A DNA stretch of 52,104 nt, taken from positions 1 through 52,104 of the forward strand of contig CANQGC010000001.1 in NCBI GenBank assembly GCA_947600345.1, read 5' to 3'. This DNA is from an uncultured Clostridia bacterium (GTDB taxonomy: Bacteria > Bacillota > Clostridia > Christensenellales > Aristaeellaceae). The notes below the pieces were generated by a model. The model worked only from the letters and a program-made list of their open reading frames with translations. It searched no databases and was not told the DNA's origin. Position numbers and translations under genes: made by a program. The stretch's first letter is position 1; each line of letters starts with the position of its first letter. Of this stretch, positions 24,689 through 33,782 are shown one piece after another.

Positions 24689-26002
24689 TCATCCGTTGCG
24701 GATCTTCTCCTGAAGCTCCTCGATTCGCCGCTTGAGGGTGGGGTCGCGCTCCATGTCCGCCGCCACGCGCTCGCACCCGTGCATCACGGTGGTGTGGTCC
24801 CTGCCCCCCAGGGCCTGGCCGATGGTGGTGGTCGAGAGCTGGGTGAGGCTCCGGCACAGGTACATGGCAATCTGCCTGGGCGTGGCGATGTCCCGGTTGC
24901 GCTTCTTGGAGAGCAGGTCCTCCACGCTCACGCCGAAGTAGTCCGAGATCGCGGCGAGGATGCGCTCCGGGGTGATCTGCTTCTCCTCCTGGGCCTTGAA
25001 CACCTGGGAGAGCAGCTGCCGCGCCAGCTCCAGGCTGATGGGCACGCCCTGCAGCTCGCTCTGGGCCTTCAGGCGGTTGAGTATGCCCTCCAGCTCGCGG
25101 ATGTTGGATTCCACGCAGTAGGCGATGTGGTCGATCACCTCGTAGGGGACGTCGATGCCCTCCTCCGCGGCCTTCTTGTTGAGTATGGCCACGCGAGTCT
25201 CGTACTCGGGCTTGCCGATGTCCACGATCAGCCCCCACTCGAAGCGGGAGCGCAGGCGCTCCTCGATGGTGGGGATGTCCTTGGGCGGGCGGTCCGAGCT
25301 GATGATGATCTGCTTTCCGCTGTTGTACAGGTCGTTGAAGGTGTGGAAGAACTCCTCCTGCGTCTGCTTGGTTCGCGCGAGAAATTGGATGTCGTCCACC
25401 ATCAGCACGTCCACGTTGCGCATGCGCTTGCGCAGGGCGGAGGTGTCCTTCTTGCGCACGATGGCGTCGATCAGCTCGTTGGTGAAGCTCTCCGAGGTGG
25501 TGAGGAACACGCGCTTGCTCGGATCCGCGCCGGTGATGAAGTTTCCGATGGCGTTCATCAGGTGGGTCTTGCCCAGGCCGACGCTTCCATAGATGAACAG
25601 CGGGTTGTAGGCCTCGCTGGGCTGCTCCGCCACGGCCAGGCAGGCGGCGTGGGCGAAGGAGTTGCTGGGGCCGACGATGAAGTTTTCGAAGGTGTAGCGC
25701 TTGTTGAGCGTGGTCTGGGAGATCTCGCTCTCGAGCTTCTCCACCTCCTCGGGCGTGCAGATCTTGAGCTCGTAGCTCTGGCCGAAGCAGCGCTCGATCA
25801 TGTTGTAGAGGTTCGTGTAGTAGCGCTGCTTGACGGTGTCCCGGTGCACGAAGCTCTCCGCGCAGAGCACGACCGCGTCCTCCGTCACGGCCTGCAGCCG
25901 AAGCGGGGCGATCCAGGTATCATAGACGTAGGGAATCATGTTCTCCTTCATGATGGAGGAGACCTTCTCCCACGCCTGCTTCTGTTCCGCTGTGTAGTTC
26001 AT
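24689..26002 (-). CDS. dnaA: Chromosomal replication initiator DnaA
   Basis: 437 residues. Domain I (1-85) and a short domain II precede the AAA+ domain III with Walker A (GSVGLGKTHL, near 157), Walker B (VLMVDDIQF) and sensor motifs. Domain IV carries the DnaA signature GGRDHTTVMHGCERV that reads DnaA boxes. It opens oriC and regulates transcription. The ATG has GGAGG only 4-5 nt upstream, a tight spacing. Promoter at 26076-26104 and a hairpin-rich leader precede it. Confidence 0.96.
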   Translation of the reverse strand: MNYTAEQKQAWEKVSSIMKENMIPYVYDTWIAPLRLQAVTEDAVVLCAESFVHRDTVKQRYYTNLYNMIERCFGQSYELKICTPEEVEKLESEISQTTLNKRYTFENFIVGPSNSFAHAACLAVAEQPSEAYNPLFIYGSVGLGKTHLMNAIGNFITGADPSKRVFLTTSESFTNELIDAIVRKKDTSALRKRMRNVDVLMVDDIQFLARTKQTQEEFFHTFNDLYNSGKQIIISSDRPPKDIPTIEERLRSRFEWGLIVDIGKPEYETRVAILNKKAAEEGIDVPYEVIDHIAYCVESNIRELEGILNRLKAQSELQGVPISLELARQLLSQVFKAQEEKQITPERILAAISDYFGVSVEDLLSKKRNRDIATPRQIAMYLCRSLTQLSTTTIGQALGGRDHTTVMHGCERVAADMERDPTLKRRIEELQEKIRNG

Positions 26003-26075
26003 GCAACCTCCGCGCGCCTCAACGCGCGTTCCCTCCGAAGGGAGAAGCGCGCGCTTCCTCCGATAATGTGTATCT

Positions 26076-26104
26076 ATTTTATCAGAAACGCTTTAAAAAT
26101 GCAA
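26076..26104 (-). promoter_or_regulatory. Probable dnaA promoter
   Basis: On the minus strand TTGCAT (26104-26099), 17-bp spacer, TAAAAT (26081-26076), giving a leader of about 67 nt that includes both GC palindromes. Confidence 0.6.
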
Positions 26105-26286
26105 TCCAAAGGGAGAGCGCGTTGCGAAGCTCCGCCGAAGGGGCGGAGGGCGGCCTGTGAATAAGCTGTGGACGGTTGGTGGATGGTCTGGGGATATCCT
26201 GTTGACATTATCCGTATATAATCATCTTTGACGAACTGCGCAAAAGGAGCGATGAAATTTTTCTGTCGAATTTCGGTGCGATTTCC

Positions 26287-26317
26287 GCCCTGCCTTCGCC
26301 GTTCGGCGGGGCAGGGC
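26287..26317 (-). terminator. Hairpin terminator after the redox operon
   Basis: GCCCTGCC (26287-26294) pairs with GGCAGGGC (26310-26317), with an inner CGCCG/CGGCG stem. It lies just past the napH-like stop; no T-run follows on the minus strand, so efficiency is uncertain. Confidence 0.5.
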
Positions 26318-26322
26318 AGCCC

Positions 26323-27189
26323 CTAGCGCAGCTCTTCCCTGACGCGCGCCAGGCCGAAGCGGAAGGTGATCGCACCCTCGGGGCAGGCGTTCATGCACTT
26401 GCCGCAGCGGATGCACTCCGCGGAGTTCAGCTTCGCGGGGAGCGATATCTCCATCGGACACGCGCTTGCGCACCTGCCGCAGGACACGCAGCCGCCCTCG
26501 TTGCACTCCAGCCGCGCCAGACTGATTCTGTTGAACAGCGAATAGAATGCCCCCAGGGGACATATATACCTGCAGAAAGGACGGTAGATGCAGATGGAGA
26601 AGGCGATCGTGAGCAGCAGAAGGCACATCTTCCACCAGAACATGAACCCCAAATTCGCGCGCAGGCTTGCGTTTGTCAGCACCAGCGGTATGCCGCCCTC
26701 CAGCGTGCCCGCGGGGCAGATCCACTTGCAGAACCAGGGCACGCCCAGGCCGAAGCCGTCCACGACGAACGTGGGGAGCGCCAGCACGAACAGCAGGAGG
26801 ACCCCGTACTTCAGCTTGCGCAGCGGGCGGTCGACGGCCTTCGGTACCTTCCGTTTGCGCCCGGGGATTTTGTGCAACAGCTCCTGAATCCAGCCGAAGG
26901 GACAGAGCAGGCCGCAGACCAGCCGCCCCAGCAGCACGCCGATGAGCAGCAGCGTGCCAGTGACATAGAAGGAGAAGTTATGCTGATTTCCCGTGAGAAC
27001 CGCCTGCAGCGCGCCGATGGGACAGGCTCCCGTGGCGGCGGGGCAGGAGTAGCAGTTGAGCCCCGGGACGCAGATTCGCTTGGCGGCGCCCGTGTAGATG
27101 CCTCCCCGCGCGAAGCCGCGCAGGTTGGCGTTGGTCAGAAGCGTCGCGAGCGCCTGAACCCAGCCGCGATGTCGAAACAGGCGCTTCAT
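26323..27189 (-). CDS. NapH-like membrane 4Fe-4S ferredoxin-type protein
   Basis: 288 residues. About five membrane segments carry three C-x3-CP motifs (CGLLCPFG, CKWICPAG, CRYICPLG), the hallmark of NapH/CcoG/RdxA-type membrane electron carriers. Two C-terminal 4Fe-4S sites (CVSCGRCASACP and CIRCGKCMNACP) follow. It probably moves electrons between the membrane and a thiol or reductase partner. The start ATG 27189 overlaps the stop of the small CXXC gene by 4 nt, and the operon also encodes a TlpA-like thioredoxin, a conserved trio in Clostridia. The electron acceptor is not known. Confidence 0.82.
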   Translation of the reverse strand: MKRLFRHRGWVQALATLLTNANLRGFARGGIYTGAAKRICVPGLNCYSCPAATGACPIGALQAVLTGNQHNFSFYVTGTLLLIGVLLGRLVCGLLCPFGWIQELLHKIPGRKRKVPKAVDRPLRKLKYGVLLLFVLALPTFVVDGFGLGVPWFCKWICPAGTLEGGIPLVLTNASLRANLGFMFWWKMCLLLLTIAFSICIYRPFCRYICPLGAFYSLFNRISLARLECNEGGCVSCGRCASACPMEISLPAKLNSAECIRCGKCMNACPEGAITFRFGLARVREELR

Positions 27190-27341
27190 CCGGCCACTCC
27201 GATGCATTCCAGGCAGACGAACACGGCCTTGCGCAGTACCACGGCGGCCTCTCCCCGAGCCAGGCCCAGCGCGATGCAGCCGACGGCCGCGGCGATGGCG
27301 GCAAGCTGCATCCACCGCCTGGCGCACCAATGCTTGCGCAT
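27186..27341 (-). CDS. CD1871A-family CXXC-motif small membrane protein
   Basis: 51 residues with one membrane segment (near 13-28) and the family ending: GLARGE-x-AVVL-x-KA, then the cysteine motif CLEC and IGVAG. This matches CD1871A-type CXXC proteins that sit beside TlpA-like and NapH-like genes. The start ATG 27341 lies 2 nt after the tlpA stop; the stop overlaps the napH-like start (ATGA). A longer in-frame reading is an artefact. It may be a redox partner of the two neighbours. Confidence 0.78.
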   Translation of the reverse strand: MRKHWCARRWMQLAAIAAAVGCIALGLARGEAAVVLRKAVFVCLECIGVAG

Positions 27342-27343
27342 GC

Positions 27344-27850
27344 TCAGCCCTCCAGATTCTTCAGTACACTCACCGCGGCGTCGCAGTAGAGCGCGGCGGG
27401 ATTCTCCACCGGAAGTGCGCCCACGATGGGCTCCGCGACGGATTTCCCCTCGCGATTGAGAAACAGCGTGGTCGGAAAGCCGGTCACCTGTGCCGCGATT
27501 TGATTGTAGAGGTTGTCGTCCGCGACCAGCGTCTGGAAGTTGGCGTTGGATTCGCGCAGTATGTCCTGGGCCAGGCTTCTCTGATCGGCGGCGTCCGTGC
27601 AGATGGTGATGAAGTTTACGTTCTCCGGGAGCATCTTGATGAGCTCGTCGAAGCAGCGCATCTCCTGGATGCAGTAGGGGCACCAGGTGGCCCAGATGTT
27701 GACCAGCGTGAGGTCGTAGTCCGCGAATATGTCCAGCGTGGCGGCGTGCCCCTCCATATCGGTGGTGGAGAAGGCGGTCAGCCCCTGCTCCGCCAGCGCG
27801 GATGTGCAGAGCGTCAGAAGAATCAGCAGCAGGCAGACGAGCTTGCGCAT
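27344..27850 (-). CDS. TlpA/ResA-like extracytoplasmic thiol-disulfide oxidoreductase
   Basis: 168 residues. Signal peptide (residues 1-20, ALA cleavage) then a thioredoxin fold with active site WCPYC (near residue 62) and cis-Pro in VTGFPTTLFLN. It reduces or isomerises disulfides outside the membrane. The ATG 27850 has GGAGG 9 nt upstream; the upstream in-frame extension lacks a site. First gene of the three-gene redox operon. Confidence 0.85.
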   Translation of the reverse strand: MRKLVCLLLILLTLCTSALAEQGLTAFSTTDMEGHAATLDIFADYDLTLVNIWATWCPYCIQEMRCFDELIKMLPENVNFITICTDAADQRSLAQDILRESNANFQTLVADDNLYNQIAAQVTGFPTTLFLNREGKSVAEPIVGALPVENPAALYCDAAVSVLKNLEG

Positions 27851-28098
27851 GGAAGCATTCCTCCCTTTGAAGCGGAAATCGTAAGATAGAATTCGCTGTG
27901 GCGGTGCGGATTCCCTGCCGGCGCCCGGCGCGGAATCAAAGCTTTTTTCTGAAAACCATCCTCCCTGCGCGGCGCCGCCTTTGGGCATTTGCACAGAGAT
28001 GGGTTTAGAGTTTGCGGCGAAGTGGGAAGCAGCTCGGGAGCGTCACGATTTGTTGCCATCGCTGCCCTTCGCAGGTCATGTATTTCAAATTTTCGTGC

Positions 28099-28127
28099 TT
28101 GAAAGCGCGGAAATCTTCTGATATACT
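28099..28127 (+). promoter_or_regulatory. Sigma-A promoter of the deacetylase-like gene
   Basis: TTGAAA (28099-28104), 17-bp spacer, TATACT (28122-28127). It rules out the longer upstream reading frame. The rest of the 317-bp gap between tlpA and this gene holds several short GC inverted repeats but no gene I can support. Confidence 0.72.
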
Positions 28128-28167
28128 AGAGCATGGAAACAGATATACTGTCAGGAGTCTGCAAGCT

Positions 28168-29562
28168 ATGCCCAATCGAAAGAAGAGAGCGCGCAGGAGG
28201 CAGGGCGGATTCGGCGTGATGCTGCCCACGCTGATCGGCCTGTTCGCCGCGGTGGCGGTCGCGCTGGTAATATTGTTGGTCCGAAGCGATCCGCTCGCGC
28301 CGGATCCCATAGAGGAGAGCCTTCCCTACCGCTACGATAGTCCCATCAACTTTGGAGAAGATGTCGCCTCCCTGCCGCTGGTGGTGGGTTCCACCGTGGA
28401 ACCGGAGCCCACGCCCGTACCGACGGAGGAAATGCCAGAGGTGGTGGACGTTCTCAACCTGTGGGGGGAGTCCGCATCGGATGCCAACGCGGCGGCCGGC
28501 GCGGAAGGAGCGGGCGAAGCGGGTGAGGCGACGCCCAAGCCTACGGAGGATCCGGTGCTCTATGCCAAGAGGCTCGCGCCCACGCCCATGCCCTTTAACT
28601 ACTTCCTTCCGATCTATGACCGCGCGCTGCGCACGCCGAACGATCGCCCGATGATCGCCATCACCGTGGACGACTGCGACAAGATTGAGACGCTGACGGA
28701 GCTGGTGCAGATTGCCGACCGCTACAACGCAAAGCTGACGCTCTTCCCCACGGGAGACGCGATGATGAAGAATCCGGACGTCTTCCGTATGATCTACCGG
28801 CAGTTCGGCTGCGAGCTGGAAAACTTCACCTACGACGCGAACAGGCTGGACTATACGCTCTCGGACGGCGAGCTGGCGCTGCAGTTGTGGCGCCAGGGCA
28901 TCGCCATGAGCTACGTGTTGAACGGCGACTACCAGCAGCACTTCTACCGCCCCCAGATGAAGCAGAGCAGCGTCGACCAGCGCACGCACTTCTTCCTGCA
29001 CAAGCTGAACCTCTTCGGCGTGGCCAGCTACACCTACAGCTACATGTACCACAACGTGGAATCGTTGACGAAGACGCTGGCGAACGGAAATATCTATCAG
29101 TTCGACATGAGCAAGGAATCCGTGGCGGTGTTTGAGGGCTTCCTCTCCGAGGCCAACCGCAAGGGATACAAGATGGTGACGATGAACGAGCTGTTCGGCC
29201 TGGAGAGCAACATACTGAGCAGAGAGCTGACCATCGACAAGCAGGAATTGCCCGGAGTCGACGATTACGTGCCCAGCTACTACGATCTGAAGCTCTACAA
29301 CCGCGCCAACGCCGTGTACAACATACAGGACCGCCTGCTGGAGCTGGGTTATCTGGTGGAGGTGCTGGGCGATCAGAAGTCCGACGGCATCTACGGCGCG
29401 GACACCAGTGTCGCCGTGAGCAAGTTCCAGGCGAACATCGGCCACGCTGCCACGGGCGACGCGGATGTGGAGACCCAGGAGAAGCTCTTCGCGGACAACG
29501 CCCCCACGATGGCGCCGGAGCCCGAACCCACGCTGTTGGTGGAGGGACCGCTGCCCTCGTAG
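28168..29562 (+). CDS. NodB-like (degenerate polysaccharide deacetylase) protein with peptidoglycan-binding domain
   Basis: 464 residues. One N-terminal membrane anchor (18-37), a Pro/Glu/Thr-rich linker, a NodB-like domain (about 160-360) and a PG_binding_1 domain (about 385-450; IQDRLLELGYL and DGIYGADTSVAVSKFQ). The first NodB motif is kept as ITVDDCD, but the H-T-x-S-H metal motif has become F-T-Y-D-A (ELENFTYDAN) and RPPYG has become RPQMK. It therefore probably binds glycan without deacetylating it. AGGAG lies 10 nt before ATG 28168. A terminator follows. Confidence 0.72.
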   Translation: MPNRKKRARRRQGGFGVMLPTLIGLFAAVAVALVILLVRSDPLAPDPIEESLPYRYDSPINFGEDVASLPLVVGSTVEPEPTPVPTEEMPEVVDVLNLWGESASDANAAAGAEGAGEAGEATPKPTEDPVLYAKRLAPTPMPFNYFLPIYDRALRTPNDRPMIAITVDDCDKIETLTELVQIADRYNAKLTLFPTGDAMMKNPDVFRMIYRQFGCELENFTYDANRLDYTLSDGELALQLWRQGIAMSYVLNGDYQQHFYRPQMKQSSVDQRTHFFLHKLNLFGVASYTYSYMYHNVESLTKTLANGNIYQFDMSKESVAVFEGFLSEANRKGYKMVTMNELFGLESNILSRELTIDKQELPGVDDYVPSYYDLKLYNRANAVYNIQDRLLELGYLVEVLGDQKSDGIYGADTSVAVSKFQANIGHAATGDADVETQEKLFADNAPTMAPEPEPTLLVEGPLPS

Positions 29563-29580
29563 GAGGAGCATATTGTCAAG

Positions 29581-29626
29581 GAGAATGCCCGGTCGGCAAA
29601 AGCGCCAGCCGGGCATTCTCTCTTTT
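29581..29626. terminator. Terminator between convergent genes
   Basis: A 12-bp perfect stem (29581-29592 with 29609-29620, arm GAGAATGCCCGG) is followed by TCTTTTCC on the plus strand. It ends the deacetylase-like gene just before the stop of the convergent M24 peptidase. Confidence 0.8.
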
Positions 29627-29636
29627 CCTTTGAAAT

Positions 29637-30704
29637 TCAGACGATGAGAAGCTCGCGGCCGAGCTGGTTCAGCGTCTCGCAGCCGTCCTCGGTGACGACC
29701 ACCAGATCCTCCACGCGCACGCCGAACTGTCCCGGCAGGTAGATGCCCGGCTCCACCGAGAAGCACATACCCGGCTTGGCGACGACGCGGCTGGTCTGGG
29801 AGTTGTCCGGCGGCTCGTGCTCGTCCAGGCCGATGCCGTGGCCGGTGCGGTGGAAGAAGTGCTCGCCGTAGCCCGCGTCCTCGATCACCTTGCGCGCGGC
29901 GCGGTCGAATTCGCACAGCTCCACGCCCGGGCGCACCGCGGCGCGTCCGGCCTCGTTGGCCCTGCGGCAGAGGTCGTAGACCTTCTTCTGCTCGTCGGTG
30001 GCGCAGCCGAGGAAGGCCGTTCGCGTCATGTCGCTGCAGTAGTGCCGGTGCAGTAGGCCCACGTCCAGTATGATGCTGTCGCCCTTTTTCAGGCGCGTCT
30101 CATCGTTGTCGTGGTGGGGCTCGGCGCAGTTCGGGCCGAAGCAGGAGATCGGCGTGAAGCTCGGCCCCTGACCGCCCACGGCCTTGGCATTCTTCAGGTA
30201 GCAGGCCTCGAGTTCCTTCTCCGTCATGCCCTCGACGATTTCTCCGAGCGTCCGTCGGGTCGCCTCGTCGTTCATCCAGGAGGCTTCGCGCATCAGCGCG
30301 ATCTCCTCCGCGTCCTTGCACATGCGGGCGTCGTCCACCGGCGCGGAGCCCAGCACCGGCGTGATGCCCGGTAGCGCCTCCATCAGGCGGATCGTGAAGT
30401 GGCTGGGCCAGGTCTTGTCGATGCCCAGCTTGCCCTTCTTCACCCGGGAAGCCAGCATCGGGATCGGGTCCTCCGTGTCGTCGTGCTCGATCAGATCCAC
30501 GTCGCCGCCGGTCTGCACGAACAGCTTGTTCGCGAACAGCGCGGTGTCGCCATTGGAATTCAGGTACAGCGCCAGCATGCGCTCGCCGGGGTTGATCCAG
30601 CGCCCGCTCAGGTAGTACACCGAGGGAGTGCTGGTCACCAGAATCTGATCCAGCCCCTGGGCGCGCATGTTTTCAATTACGCGCGCGATTCGGGATTTAT
30701 TCAT
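29637..30704 (-). CDS. M24-family Xaa-Pro aminopeptidase/dipeptidase
   Basis: 355 residues with a creatinase-like N-terminal domain and a pita-bread catalytic domain. The five metal ligands are visible: Asp in ILDVGL, Asp in CSDMTRTAF, His in FHRTGHGIGLD, Glu in SVEPGIYLP and Glu in RVEDLVVV. It cleaves Xaa-Pro bonds in peptides in the cytosol. ATG 30704 is picked from three near starts because GAGGAGG is 9 nt upstream. It overlaps the comEB stop by 8 nt. Confidence 0.87.
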   Translation of the reverse strand: MNKSRIARVIENMRAQGLDQILVTSTPSVYYLSGRWINPGERMLALYLNSNGDTALFANKLFVQTGGDVDLIEHDDTEDPIPMLASRVKKGKLGIDKTWPSHFTIRLMEALPGITPVLGSAPVDDARMCKDAEEIALMREASWMNDEATRRTLGEIVEGMTEKELEACYLKNAKAVGGQGPSFTPISCFGPNCAEPHHDNDETRLKKGDSIILDVGLLHRHYCSDMTRTAFLGCATDEQKKVYDLCRRANEAGRAAVRPGVELCEFDRAARKVIEDAGYGEHFFHRTGHGIGLDEHEPPDNSQTSRVVAKPGMCFSVEPGIYLPGQFGVRVEDLVVVTEDGCETLNQLGRELLIV

Positions 30705-31164
30705 GCTCATCATCCTCCTCTTCAAATCTTTCCAGAAGCACGCCGCCCTCGCGGAGCATCTCCCGGGAGAAATCGTCCGGATAGCCGTGCCTGTACACCA
30801 CGCGCTTGATGCCGGAGTTGACGATCATCTTCGCGCAGATCACGCAGGGCTGGTGGGTGCAGTAGAGCGTCGCGCCGTCGATGGACGAGCCCAGCTTCGC
30901 CGCCTGGATGATGGCGTTCTGCTCCGCGTGGATGGCGTAGCAGGTTTCCGCGTGGGTGCCCGAGGCGATGCCCCGCTTCTCGCGCAGGCACTCCCCCCGC
31001 TCCACGCAGGTCCTGATGCCCGCCGGAGCGCCGTTGTAGCCCGTGGTCACGATGCGCTTGTTCTTCACGATCACCGCGCCGATCTTTCGATCCGGCTTAT
31101 AGCAGCTCGCCCAGCCCGCGATCACGCCCGCGAGCTCCATGAAGCGCGCGTCCCACTTGTCCAT
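30697..31164 (-). CDS. comEB: dCMP deaminase-like protein ComEB
   Basis: 155 residues of the cytidine/deoxycytidylate deaminase family. The zinc site is HAEQNAI (His, catalytic Glu) and PCVIC (two Cys). It would convert dCMP to dUMP for dTMP supply. The ATG 31164 follows GGGAGGTG. The C-terminus is strongly acidic (EEEDDEHE), and the codons of this tail also provide the ribosome-binding site for the next gene. Confidence 0.88.
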   Translation of the reverse strand: MDKWDARFMELAGVIAGWASCYKPDRKIGAVIVKNKRIVTTGYNGAPAGIRTCVERGECLREKRGIASGTHAETCYAIHAEQNAIIQAAKLGSSIDGATLYCTHQPCVICAKMIVNSGIKRVVYRHGYPDDFSREMLREGGVLLERFEEEDDEHE

Positions 31165-31204
31165 ACGCACACCTCCCGTGCACAAACTTATCTGGAATAC
31201 CTCA

Positions 31205-31233
31205 ATTATAGCGCATTTGGCCCATCTTGTCTC
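31205..31233 (-). promoter_or_regulatory. Probable promoter of comEB and the M24 peptidase gene
   Basis: On the minus strand GAGACA (31233-31228), 17-bp spacer, TATAAT (31210-31205), about 40 bp before the start. Confidence 0.55.
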
Positions 31234-31273
31234 CAAAATCCAAAACTTAACAGAAATATAGGGGTTGAAACAC

Positions 31274-31302
31274 TTGCTTTTTCCATAGAAACTGGTTAAA
31301 CT
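31274..31302 (+). promoter_or_regulatory. groESL promoter
   Basis: TTGCTT (31274-31279), 17-bp spacer, TAAACT (31297-31302); the CIRCE operator begins 14 bp downstream, overlapping the expected transcription start. Confidence 0.65.
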
Positions 31303-31316
31303 ATCATCTGTAGGCG

Positions 31317-31343
31317 TTAGCACTCAGATTTTGAGAGTGCTAA
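31317..31343 (+). promoter_or_regulatory. CIRCE operator (HrcA binding site)
   Basis: A perfect match to TTAGCACTC-N9-GAGTGCTAA. It predicts heat-shock repression of groESL by HrcA, which is not encoded in this window. Confidence 0.97.
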
Positions 31344-31369
31344 CAGCATGAAGACAGGAGGTCTTGAAT

Positions 31370-31654
31370 ATGACTATGAAGCCCCTGGGTGATCGCGTGA
31401 TCATCAAGAATATGGAAGCGGAGGAGACCACGAAGGGTGGCATCATCCTGGCGTCCGCGGCGAAGGAAAAGCCGCTGATGGCGGAGGTCATCGCCGTGGG
31501 TCCCGGCGGCATGGTGGACGGCAAGGAAGTCGTGATGCAGGTGAAGCCCGGCGAGAAGGTCATCTATTCCAAGTACGCGGGCACCGAAGTCAAGATGGAC
31601 GGCGAGGAATACATCATCGTGAAGCAGTCGGACATCCTGGCCATCGTGGAATAA
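31370..31654 (+). CDS. groES: Co-chaperonin GroES
   Basis: 94 residues, the usual size. Starts MTMKPLGDRVIIKN, contains the mobile loop (EAEETTKGGIILASAAKEKP) and ends SDILAIVE. It caps the GroEL chamber. ATG 31370 has AGGAGG at 8 nt; a TTG at 31364 is too close. It is 24 bp before groEL under CIRCE control. Confidence 0.97.
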   Translation: MTMKPLGDRVIIKNMEAEETTKGGIILASAAKEKPLMAEVIAVGPGGMVDGKEVVMQVKPGEKVIYSKYAGTEVKMDGEEYIIVKQSDILAIVE

Positions 31655-31678
31655 TCAAATCATTGGAGGAAATGAATT

Positions 31679-33298
<1,620 letters not shown>

Positions 33299-33299
33299 G

Positions 33300-33757
33300 G
33301 CCGGCGGGGCCGGCAGCCATCTGCTGCCGCGCTGAGGCGACGGAAACCTGCCCCGTAGATTATGGGGCAGGTTTCCTGCGTCTCGTTTCTGATGAAAGCT
33401 TTGTTCGAAGCACGAAATCCAGCCCGTAGATCATGGGCTGGATTTCTTTGTTTTGGCGAACGGGGCATGGGTTCGCAGGCGGCAGCAGAAGGGAGAATCC
33501 AAGGAACCTCAGGTTCCTTGGTAGGAATTCTCAAGGGACAAAGTCCCTTGAGCAGGTCTGGGCAGCGCCTAGCATAACCCCAGCGGCCCGCGCCAAATCT
33601 ATGCCCGGCAATTCGTACAATGGCGTCATCGTTCCATACCGCGGGCCGCCACTAACTCGCAGGGTCCGGGGCGGCAGCCCCGCCGAAGCGCAGCGGAGGC
33701 GTAACCCCAAACCGATCGCTCCATTGCCTCCATATCACGGGCTGTAGCGGATTCTCC
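33300..33757 (+). repeat. Mosaic hairpin repeat, copy R2
   Basis: Order: HP0 33300-33314 (GCCGG/CCGGC), motif CATCTGCTGCCGCG 33318-33331, HP1 33342-33376 (arm GGAAACCTGCCCC), HP2 33414-33446 (arm GAAATCCAGCCC), inverse motif GCGGCAGCAGA 33479-33489, HP3 33499-33521, HP4 33530-33552 (arm CTCAAGGGAC), a degenerate HP5 33558-33572, HP6 with a shortened left arm 33583-33592/33640-33649. HP7 is missing. A decayed second HP6 right arm is seen at about 33731-33757. Fills most of the groEL-33783 gap. Confidence 0.8.
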
Positions 33758-33782
33758 TCCTCACGCAGTGCCCGCCGCCAAT

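Larger units (their letters stand above)
26003..26322. other. Region upstream of dnaA (candidate second oriC half and dnaA leader)
   Basis: 320 bp without a gene. Next to dnaA are two GC palindromes, CGCGCG-CCTCAA-CGCGCG (26011-26028) and GAAGCGCGCGCTTC (26044-26057), that would fold in the dnaA leader RNA. Further up is TGTGAATAA (26156-26164), complement of a TTATTCACA DnaA box, and TGTGGAC at 26167, then an AT-rich stretch (26196-26226). The far end holds the terminator of the redox operon. Confidence 0.5.

Noticed and set aside
26202..26222. TTGACA followed by TATAAT upstream of dnaA on the plus strand
   Set aside because: The spacer is only 9 bp, too short for sigma-A; no gene follows on that strand.
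26253..26326. A 24-codon frame with a good AAGGAG site on the plus strand next to dnaA (the place of rpmH in many genomes)
   Set aside because: The translation does not resemble L34 and most of it is the terminator hairpin of the opposite operon.
27851..28098. A structured RNA in the tlpA / deacetylase-like gap
   Set aside because: Several short GC inverted repeats exist, but none forms a recognisable RNA family and the plus-strand promoter lies downstream of them.
33362..33747. Short frames inside the R repeats (also near 49061-49440, 49968-50501 and 51725-52102)
   Set aside because: They run through hairpin arms, appear in all frames and on both strands of every copy, and lack consistent starts; they are translations of the repeat.
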